Source: Perilla frutescens
Lineage: Eukaryota > Streptophyta > Magnoliopsida > Lamiales > Lamiaceae
NCBI GenBank assembly: GCA_026008535.1
Contig: BRKX01000018.1
Span: forward strand, 25,366,088 to 25,430,087
Direction of reading: 5' to 3'
DNA: 64,000 nucleotides
Below, one piece after another: positions 46,974 to 56,283 of this stretch. The stretch's first letter is position 1. Every line of letters begins with the position of its first letter. The translations under genes and the position numbers were made by a program. The notes beneath the pieces are model-generated. The model was given only the letters and a program-made list of their open reading frames with translations. It did not search any database and had not been told where the DNA came from.

Positions 46974-48938
46974 CTATCTCCGTGCACTGGATGAGGCCTC
47001 AAACGGGGCTCGAGCTCTGGATGTAGATGGACGCCCAGCACGTCGTCTGATCTCTGGCGCCAAAACCACTCGTGATCCAAACGCATCGGGCATAATCCAT
47101 TGTTCTGGATGAGGCAGACCCCTGATGATCGAGTTATACATGCCGACTGAGCTCTCGACCTTGTAACACCTGTCCACATAATCATATATAGCCGCCCCGG
47201 TACAACTGCGAAAGGGAAAATAAACACACTCCATTAGGTACATGTACAAAAAAAAAGAACAAATATAGATTTAAATATCGTACCAGATGACCGCTGCCAC
47301 GTGAGAGCAGGGGATTAAGTCCAGCTCGAACTCACGACAGTCACAGGTCCGGTTCTGAAGATCGACCATGTAGACCTCCCTCCCAACCTCGACTTTCCAT
47401 AAAGTTGCTAATGTAGTGGGACGCACGGCATAGCAACGTCCCTTATCGACGTTACCCGAAAGCTTAAGTGCGATGCCATCAGTCAACACATGATTCGAAC
47501 CCACTGCTGCCGCACGTCGCTCGACGAACCACTGCTCAACAATCGATCTAAACATCTCGAACAATGAGCAAACAGGTAACCTCCTCGCCCACAACAGACG
47601 AGCATTGAGACTCTCCGCCGCATTAGATGTCATGAACCCGTAGCGCCGTACGGGGCAGTGTGAACGAGCCCAATGCACTGGGCCAATATTACACAGCTTC
47701 TGGTATGCATTTGGACAGACCTGCTCCAACGTCAACATACTCTCCTGGAATGTCTCTCTCCAATATGCATAGGCAGCCTCCTGAAACAGCGTCGTCACGT
47801 GTTTCCCTCTCTTCGTCATCTTATTCTTCAAATGGTAGTAGCACAGTCCGTGCGTCGCACTTGGGAAAACGGCCTCCACAGCATTTTTAATGCTCTGATG
47901 CTGATCCGAAACGATTAGAAGATCATCTATATCACCCAGAGCCATGTGCACGTGGGCCAGAAACCATATCCAAGATTCATCGTTCTCTATCGGTCCGAGC
48001 CCAACTGCAACAGGTAAGACCTGTTCGTTGCCGTCCTTCGTCATAGCAACAAAGAGAACCCCCTTGTTCTTTCCCTTCAGGTGGGTCCCATCGATCACAA
48101 GCACTGGACGAGCATACTGGAGAAATGCATTGACACACGCACCGAGAGCAAGGAATGAATGCTTGAACCGACCATCACTCGTGATCTCCATGTCTACTAC
48201 AGTTCCCGGATTCATCAATTGCAGAGTGTGAAGGAAAGCGGGCAACTGTGCGTAGGACTTGTCAAAGTCTCCATATACCATCTGAATGGCAATGTTCCTC
48301 GTGCGCAGAGCAAAGCTGTAGTCGATGTGGATGCCAAACTCACGCACAAGCTCCGCCATCATCTCCTTCGGCTTCAGGACAACCCGCTCGTCCACCAATC
48401 TACGAGCAAAGTATTTTCCGAGCACTCGTGCAGGTACCTGTTGCGGAGCAATTCGACCCATATCAAGATGGCATGTATGAGAGCCGTTGAACTTGTATAT
48501 TCTCCACATATGCCCATCAGCAACCGCAAAGCACTTGAACGGGCAATCACCGCCATGCTTGCAAACATAGCCCAATCGTGACCTGTTCGAGCGATACACG
48601 GCATACTCCACTCGATTTTGCATGTGATAGATACCGACCGCCAGGGCGAGATCATCCTTCGTCCGAAAAATAGCTCCCTGGTGCAGTGTATCTGTTTCTG
48701 GTGCTGGTCCCTCATCCCAAGATAGTGGGCCCGCAATGTCCCAGTCAGCAAGGGGAACTACCCAATTGCTCGAAGGCCCGTCAGATCTAAACGGAACACC
48801 GGTGGTAGATGGTGGGACGACTCCCGTCAAACATAGCAATCTGTCTGTACGATCAGCAGAAGAACGAAGCCAGCCACTAAATTCTGTCAACAGTGACTCC
48901 ACCAACCTCGTTCTATCATTCACCTCTTCTTGTTCTTG

Positions 48939-48969
<31 letters not shown>

Positions 48970-49385
48970 CCTTCAGCCTCTTCTTCTCCATCTCCCTCTT
49001 CTTCTGCAGTAGGACCATGCGTCTCTCCATGTGAAAAGTAGGGAACATAGTCATCCCTCATAGATGGTCCGGCTCCAGAACCTTCCAACTGTCTTGAAAT
49101 CACGTACACGACGAGTTCAGTAGTCTGCTCGTGAAGCAAATCAAGCAAATCTCCATCATCTTGCAAAGATGCTCTGATCCGTCTGCCAGTATTGGTGCTG
49201 GTGAGGTAAAATAATTCATACTCAATCCTGTTCGGGTCAGTCCGCAACAACTTGTGAACCTCCCTCACCAGTGAGCTAAAGCACAGCTTATCGGATGACA
49301 TCGTCACGAGTTGTTCGTCCCCATCTACATATTCTGATCTCTCCCATCGTCCACTGTGACGTACAATAATGCGGCGTCTAACCAT
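46974..49385 (-). CDS. MuDR-type MULE transposase
   Basis: Mutator-superfamily transposase, which cuts and pastes the element at its inverted repeats. Two exons on the minus strand, 49385-47284 and 47205-46974, joined GT-AG in frame, giving 777 residues. Order: a PB1-like N-terminus (1-100), an acidic Glu tract (about 128-154), MuDR DNA-binding/zinc region (238-308, with C-K-H-G-G-D-C-P-F-K-C and S-H-T-C-H), and the DDE catalytic domain with D432 (V-L-V-I-D-G-T-H-L-K), D494 (I-V-S-D-Q-H) and E591 (S-N-A-A-E-S-L-N). A SWIM zinc finger follows (C681, C683, C693, H695), then a C-terminal exon with I-Y-D-Y-V-D-R-C-Y and P-P-like E-I-R-R-R-A-G-R-P. No stops or missing catalytic residue: potentially active. 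Its start codon lies about 40 bp from a telomere-like repeat array. It converges on the ULP1-like gene 340 bp away. Confidence 0.9.
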
Positions 49386-49423
49386 CTGGACAATTTTTAA
49401 ACAATGCTACATGAGATCACCCT

Positions 49424-49500
49424 TTAACCCTAAACCCTCTTAAACCCTAAACCCTATAAAACACTAAACCCTAAACGTAAACCCTAAAACCCTATAAACC
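49424..49500 (-). promoter_or_regulatory. Telomere-like AAACCCT repeats upstream of the transposase
   Basis: About eight perfect or near-perfect CCCTAAA/AACCCT units directly upstream of the transposase ATG (49385). In the sense of the transposase they read AGGGTTT. Plant telo-boxes (AAACCCTA) in promoters and 5' leaders bind host Myb-type factors and are linked with expression in dividing cells and with Polycomb recruitment; a role here is inference. Confidence 0.75.
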
Positions 49501-49504
49501 TCAA

Positions 49505-50460
49505 GCCTCTATTAATCGATTAGTTTTTTTTCAAATTATTAATCGATTAGTTTGTTTTTAATTAAAGTACTAATCGATTAGTTTTTATTAAAAAAATTAA
49601 TCGATTTGTTTGTTTTAATTAAAGGACTACTCGATTAGTTTTTTTTAAACTATTAATCGATTAGTTTGTTTTTTTAGTAAACTACTAATCGATTATTTTT
49701 TTTAATCGATTAGTTTGTTTTTAATTAAAGGACTACTCGGTTAGTTTTTTTTAAACTATTATTCGATTAGTTTTTTTTTAAAAAAAACTACTAATCGATT
49801 CGTTTTAATTAAACTATTAATCGATTAGTTTTTTTTTCAAATTATTAATCCATAAGTTTGTTTTAAATTAAAGTAGTAATCGATTAGTTTTTATTAAAAT
49901 TATTAATCGATTCGTTTGTTTTTAATTAAAGGACTACTCGATTATTTTTTTTTAAACTATTAATCGATTAGTTTGTTTTTTTATTAAACTACTAATTGAT
50001 TATTTTTTTTAATCGATTTGTTTGTTTTTAATTAAAGGACTACTCGGTTAGTTTTTTTTAAACTATTATTCGATTAGTTTGTTTTTTAAAAAAAACTAAT
50101 AATCGATTCGTTTGTTTTTAAGTAAAGGACTACTCGATTAGCTTTTTTTAAACTTTTAATCGATTAGTTTTTTTTTATTAAACTACTAATCGATTAATTT
50201 TTTTAATTAATCGATTAGTGAGTCGATTTACTTTTTATTTCTAAAATTAATCGATTAGTAACTAGATTAATTTTTTTAACTAATCCATTTGTTTTTACTT
50301 TTCAAATTAATCGAGGAAGGCCTCGACTCGTTTTTGATTATATAATTTAATCGAGTAAGGCCTCGATTCGTTTTTTTTATGTAATTTAATCGAGTAAGGC
50401 CTCGATTATTAAAATAATTATCGAGGAAGGCCTCGATTGTGTTCTATGCTCCTCGATTAT
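49505..50460. repeat. Right ATCGAT palindrome array of MULE-1
   Basis: Mirror of the left array: TAATCGATTAGT in T-rich spacing, then an outer zone of AATCGAGTAAGGCCTCGATT-type words at about 50300-50450. It separates the transposase promoter from the right terminus. Confidence 0.9.
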
Positions 50461-51590
50461 GTTTTATATTTAGGTAAACATTATACAACCCTCAAAATCA
50501 CATAAACATCGACTAAATTCAAAACCAACAACAATTAACCTAAATAAAACATTACCAAACAATTAAAAAAAAGGCCGTTTCAATCTATTTTCAAAGTAAA
50601 TCTAACAACACATGCAATACATAATCAAAATAATAAACATAAATATTTGCAAAATAAGTTCAAAAAGATGGAGTACAAAACGTACCTTTGAAAATTGGTG
50701 AAAATTTCCGAACACTATTTTTTTCTCCAGAACATTTTTTCCTTTCGCACCTTGCTCGAAAAAAATTCTCCAACTTTTCCTACTCTTCGTCGATTTGTAG
50801 TAGTGTGAATAAAAACTTGTGTGATTTTTGTGAATGAGATTTGTATTGTACTGTGAATGAGCTCCGGATTCTACATCTATTTATTTAGAAAATTCACCTA
50901 CCTCGTTATAAAACATTAGAATGTATTTAATTCGGTACAACATCCTCTTCTTTTCATTAATTCGGTCCTACCTTCCCCTTCTTTTCATTTAATGAAGCCA
51001 ACAACCTTTTCTTTTTATTTATTGAAACTAGTACCTACCTTAGACAAGAAATAAATGCATTCACTAAAAAAAAAAGATTAATTGTAGGGAAGATTGTCTC
51101 GATAAAATTGCATGATCACGGTTAATAACATTAATCAATAATGGTTAGATATTAATCGTTCATAGATAATCGAGTAAGCAAATGTTAAAAAAGAAATCGA
51201 GGAGTTTTTTTTAAATCTATGCATATTAAATATTAATCGATGAAGCATAGGAGTTTTTTCTTAATCTATGCATATTTTTAATTAATCGATGATGCTATCG
51301 ATGAAGCATGATTAATACATATTCTATCGATGCTTCATCGATTAATTTAAAATATGCATAGATTAAGAGCATGGATTTAAGAAGAATCTCATAAATCACT
51401 ATAATCGAGGCTACCAATTAATCGATGCTACTAAATATAAAATCGAGGCTGTTAGGGTTTCATTTTTACAATTAGGGTTTGGGCTGTTAGGTGCATTTAA
51501 TGCCTGCCAAAAGTACAATGTGTCAATCATTGGGTGTGGGGACCAAGTGTAAGATAGTACAAATTGCCTAACAAACTACCTATATTTAAA
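50461..51590. other. Subterminal region of MULE-1 (right)
   Basis: Non-coding, between the palindrome array and the right terminal repeat. Contains scattered ATCGATG/ATCGAGG words (about 51150-51460) and ATTAGGGTTTGGG near 51470, which mirrors ATTAGGGTTTTG at about 42400 on the left side. Confidence 0.7.
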
Positions 51591-51879
51591 AGTTGTTGTT
51601 TTTTCCCAATTATTATTTACTTTTGTTTACTTTTATCCATTTAGACTATATATATATATGGGTTGGGTTCCAGAAGGAACCACACCTTAGGTGAGAACCG
51701 ATAATCAATATAAGCCATAGATCCGGTATATTTGGACGGTCTAGATTTGCTTCAGATTTTAAAAAACGCGGTGGCAATCTCGTAATAACGTTCAACTTCG
51801 CTGCCCTTGAATCTTAGTAAGGGTAAAATCGGAAAATATATTAATACTCAGAATTTAAGTGTATATTTTTCAATTTCGG

Positions 51880-54110
51880 GTTTTAGCACTGTCATTTCTT
51901 ATTTTAGCACTGTCATGTCCTTTTTTAGCACTGTCATGGTCTTTTTTAGCATAGTCATGACTTATTTCATGTGCCAGGTTTTAATTTAACTATCTTTTTT
52001 TTCCGTATAAATTCTTCTTTAATCGTATTTGGTTACTTGGTTACATCGATTTTTATGCTTGTTTTTCCATACACGACGTCAATTGTTGAATTGTTTAGTT
52101 CGTTTGTGAATTTATTAGTGTTGTTTTGTGCTTTTTTTTTATAGTTGATGAGGCTGTTGCTAGTACTGTAGCTCAAATTCGAGTGTAATATGTTAATTTA
52201 GAGAGAAAATAAATTTGTTGCGTTTGAATTCGAACAATGTTAAGAAATGTTGAGAATTCTTGTTTTCAATTATGTTTTAGGAGTGATGGTGACTTTTTTT
52301 TTCATATTTAGCTTACTTTTATGTGTTTGATTAGATTCTGGTTTTGATTTGTTTGTGTTAGCATTGCTTAACTATTGGGTTGTTTGCTTGTCTACTTATT
52401 TTAGTACTGTCATTTCTTATTTTAGCATTGTCATGTCCTTTTTTAGCATTGTCATGATTTATTTTAGCATGACTTTTTTTAGAGTTTTAGCATTGTCATG
52501 GCCTTTTTTAAAGTCATTTTCATTATTTTAGCCTTGTAGATGGACACATTCTTGGACATTACATCTTTCCTTTCCATTCCTTCCTTTCGAGGGAACCCGC
52601 CCACCATGACCGCGATGTCGACCCCGTTGCAGGCTTCCACAACGACGGTCGTGGCAACGACTCCTGTTTTGAGACACGTTAATTATGCGACTAAATTGAA
52701 AATAAAATGATCAATGGTACGTACATTTGAAGAGGGGGAAATCAGAGTCGATGAGTTCCATTTTGATAGCACTGAGTGATTGAGATGCAGGCTCGATGTC
52801 AAGCATGTGTATGATTACTGGTTGATTAGGACCAAGCATTGCCCCTCTTGCTACCAATGGAACCAGAGCATAACCTATTTGGCCTGTCATCCCAAAATCA
52901 TTATTTCATTAATTAATTTCTTACTATATATATATGTTGGAAATTGGAATACAATTAATACAAAATTTATGTATTACTGCATGTATATCAAAACTAGCAT
53001 TTCATTGAAACGTGCCTACCTATTTTTGAATTAACAACAAAACTTTGATTATTTAGTTCAATAGTTCAATAATTATAGAAAAAACTCAAAAGTAACCTAT
53101 TTTAGCACTGTCATGACTTATTTTAGCATGACTCTTTTAGGATTTTAGCACTGTCATTTTTCTATTTTAGCATTGTCATGACCTTTTTTAGCACTGTCAT
53201 GGCCTTTTTTAGCATTGTCATGACTTAAGATATATAGTGAGAGAGAGCATGCATTGTGTAAGATCGTCGTACGATTCAAGATTTATAAGATTATTTATGA
53301 TCCAGATCCAAACACAACTAACAACAATAAAATATTACAAATGCACATGCCATTGAATATGGTTTTTGAATCCATATCTTTACTCGTTTTTCAAATTTTA
53401 ACCCATAAAAAGGTCTCACACAAGTTTTATATATCATTAGCATATGTTTATTTGCATACACAAGAGCCGTAAAAAAAGTATAGAATCTAACAAAATATTT
53501 GGAAATGAGTTACACTAACATATACAAACATAAGCCAAATTAATATAATTCAAATCAAATTGCAAAGGTATAAGATAATTCGATCGATGAGACACTATAA
53601 ACAGAACTTACTTGTTGGCATGCACGTTCAAATGACTAACTATGTGTTCACGGATAGACTTGTAGGTCTCAAAACTAGCATTTCATTGAAACGTGCGTAC
53701 CTATTTTTGAATTAACAACAAAACTTTGATTATTTAGTTCAAGAGTTCAATAATTATAGAAAAAACTCAAAAGGTACCTATTTTAGCACTGTCATTTTCT
53801 ATTTTTGCATTGTCATGACTTATTTTAGCATGACTCTTTTAGGATTTTAGCACTGTCATTTTTCTATTTTAGCATTGTCATGACCTTTTTTAGCACTGTT
53901 ATGGCCTTTTTTAGCATTGTCATGACTTATTTTAGCATGTCTCTTTTAGGATTTTAGCACTGTCATTTTCTATTTTAGCACTGTCATGATCTTTTTTAGC
54001 ATGGCTCTTTTAGATTTTAGCACTGTCATTTTCTATTTTAGCATTGTCATGACTTATTTTAGCATGACTCTTTTAGAGTTTTAGCACTGTCATGATTTAT
54101 TTTAGCATTC
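51880..54110 (+). repeat. TTTTAGCAYTGTCATG repeat blocks in the Pack-MULE
   Basis: Three blocks (about 51885-51960 with 52395-52525, 53098-53225, and 53778-54105) each made of repeated TTTTAGCA(C/T)TGTCATG with short T- or AT-rich spacers, all in the same orientation. About 53041-53230 and 53690-53935 are near-copies of each other including unique flanking text (CATTTCATTGAAACGTGC and AACAACAAAACTTTGATTA). Confidence 0.85.
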
Positions 54111-54768
54111 CAATTATGTTTTTATCATTTTTATTTTCGTTTACTTGATGAAAGCCATAAAAAATAAAAATTTATTATTAAGAATTACATATATAAGGGC
54201 GAGCAGCTACGTCGTTTAACATCGCAATATGTAAAATATGTGCAGCAAGAACACATTAAATCCTCAAAAATTATAGTATTTTCTTTAAATTCCAAATACT
54301 TTCTTTAAAGTTAAAAGCAAACACAAGATTATATTATAATAAAAAAGAACAAAATAATGAAATGAAGATAACATGTAATTTTATTGGAATAACTTAAACA
54401 AATTAAAAAGAATTAATGGATTTTTTGTTGTGTGACAAAGTCCATGAAGTCTGCATCCTCCGACATGGCAGACAGAGTTTCCGTAAGCAAACAAACTTCG
54501 ACTCGGGCATACAACATTTTCGGAGATGATGTTGATTCGATGATCTGTTACCTTATAGAAACAAGCAATAGTGGTAGAAATAAAGGCAAAGCAACCGAAA
54601 AATAAAAGTAACTGAGCCTCTGTAGAATTTTGAACCAACTCTTTATGTTGTTTTATATAAAAAGTACTCAAACAAGATGGGGATCTCTTTTTTTTCTAGT
54701 TTGAATATGCGGCGGCTTGAGTGCTGTTCATTGTGTGTTTCGTTCCGGTTAAACCTATTTGCTCGTGT

Positions 54769-54960
54769 TTCATCGAGACCTGTAGACACCATTATCCTTC
54801 CGTCAAAATTGCTGCCTCTTCCGCTTCTCGCCGCCACCGGAGGTCCCCACCCGAAATCATTCCCGTAGACATCAAATCTGGGCGAATTTATGAGGATAAA
54901 GTGATTAGTTGGGATGGCGTCAAACTGAAGAAACTCGGGATCCTTGGCCCAGCTCATGTA
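54769..54960 (-). pseudogene. BAHD (HXXXD-type) acyltransferase C-terminal fragment
   Basis: BAHD enzymes transfer acyl groups from CoA thioesters to plant metabolites. The minus-strand frame reads N-S-P-R-F-D-V-Y-G-N-D-F-G-W-G-P-P-V-A-A-R-S-G and F-D-G-R-I-M-V. The DFGWG motif with its context is diagnostic for the family's C-terminus. Only about 63 residues are present: the HXXXD catalytic motif and the rest are absent, and the frame then runs into Pack-MULE sequence. A captured gene fragment inside the element. Confidence 0.85.
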
Positions 54961-55174
54961 GAAATCCTTCGCTTTCTCCTCAGATCTGATTTGTATTCAA
55001 GAATAATAGATTTCATAAATTACGAAAATACCCTCAGTTCATTAAAAAGTAACTATAATTACAGTAATGCCACCACGATTTTTAATCATGTAGTGCATCT
55101 TGACCATCCAAATAGACGAGATCCGTGGCTGAAATTGGTTCTCAGTTCTCATAAGGGGTGTGGTTCTCACATGA

Positions 55175-55213
<39 letters not shown>

Positions 55214-55216
<3 letters not shown>

Positions 55217-55911
55217 ATGGGATCTGGTGAGAACCGGTCGCTAGGTGAGAACCGGGAACCGATCCCATCCGTCCATCATGCAAAATCGATGCCCCAGATC
55301 CATCCAGATTTTCGGTGGCATTTTTGTAATTATCGTGAAAATCTTCAGTTCGCGCGTCTCATTAAGGGCAAAATCGGAACTGGACTAAAAAATTGCCCAG
55401 ATTCAATTTTAGCCTCCGACTTCGTTCATTTTAGCCTCATGCATTTCTCATTTTAGCATGTGTTGATAAACAAAAATGGAACGATGATTTCATTGGAATG
55501 AAATGCAATACACCCTATTTGGGGACAGTGAACCCTAATGGGAATCTCATAATTACTAGTTGGGATCAGAGCCCTAATCGGAACGTAATAAACCCTAATT
55601 GGGAACGGTGAACCCTAGTGGAAAATGTCACATCAATTTTAGCCTCCTAATTCGATCATTTTAGCATCATGCGATTCTCATTTTAGCCTCACGCGATTCT
55701 CATTTTAGCCTCAGAATAAAAGGGAAGAATTATTGAATTATTAAATTAGTATATTACCCCTCAGTCCACAAAGTTGCCAAAAATTACAGGAATGCCACCG
55801 CCTATCCACTTAAATCTGATTTAATCTGGACCGTCCAGATTGAGTCAAACAAGGGCTAGGATTGGTTCCTAGTTCCCACCTGGGGGAAGGGTTCTCATTT
55901 GATCCTTTCCC
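55214..55911. mobile_element. MULE MITE, 698 bp
   Basis: Left GGGATGGGATCTGGTGAGAACCGG, right (reverse complement) GGGAAAGGATCAAATGAGAACCC, then both reach CCAGATNNATCNAGA-like and CGGTGGCATT.TGTAATT words. TA runs lie on both sides. Interior has repeated TTTTAGCCTCATGC(A/G)ATTCTCA phrases (55398-55710) and CCCTAATTGGGA-type repeats (55505-55620). Non-coding. Confidence 0.8.
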
Positions 55912-56283
55912 TATATATATATATATAGGGATTGGATCAAATGTAAACCAATACCTGGTGTGTAAACAGTAAACCAATCTACCACCACACATCCGGAAAA
56001 AAGGGACGCTCCAGATTTAATTAAATTCACGGTGGCAATTTTGTTATTTTCGGCATCTTTTCTGGCTGCGGGGGCAATTTCGTAATTTAGAAATTCTAAT
56101 TTCCTTTTCCGTTGCTGATTTGCTTTCCTTATCGCGATTTCATTCCATAAATCATGGATATTTTCGCTGATTGTCTGGGTGTTAAATTTGTTAAAGCAAA
56201 AATCCATAGATTCTGTTAGACGATCGATATCGATTCTTTCTACGGTTCATCGCTGAATAATCACCGTTTAATTCGAGGATTTG

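Larger units (their letters stand above)
42138..51646. mobile_element. MULE-1: 9.5-kb apparently autonomous Mutator-like element with ULP1-like gene
   Basis: Ends are inverted repeats of at least 70 bp: left GGGAAAATG...GACAAAAGTAAATAAG...TGGGAAAAAACATCAAG, right (reverse complement) GTCTAAATGG...AACAAAAGTAAATAAT...TGGGAAAAAACAACAAC. TATATATAT flanks both sides, an uninformative but compatible 9-bp duplication in a TA tract. It encodes a DUF1985/ULP1-like protein (+, 42689-46634) and a MuDR-type transposase (-, 49385-46974), convergent, with ATCGATTA palindrome arrays between each gene and its terminus. The coding part is GC-rich against an AT-rich setting. Layout matches Kaonashi-type MULEs, known plant elements carrying ULP1-like genes. 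Confidence 0.88.
51660..55178. mobile_element. Pack-MULE, 3.5 kb, with BAHD acyltransferase fragment
   Basis: Ends are imperfect inverted repeats of over 100 bp: left GGAACCACACCTTAGGTGAGAACCG...GGATCCGG-like...TTTGGACGGTC...CGGTGGCAAT; right (reverse complement) GAACCACACCCCTTATGAGAACTGAG...GGATCTCGTC...TTTGGATGGTC...GTGGTGGCAT. Both sides border on TA runs. The interior has three blocks of TTTTAGCAYTGTCATG repeats and a BAHD acyltransferase 3' fragment on the minus strand (about 54769-54960). No transposase. Terminal and internal features resemble the MITE at 55214 and MULE-2. Confidence 0.78.

Noticed and set aside
51880..54110. CRISPR-like appearance of regularly repeated 16-bp words
   Set aside because: Eukaryotic context, irregular spacing, spacers of low complexity and no cas genes; these are transposon subterminal repeats.
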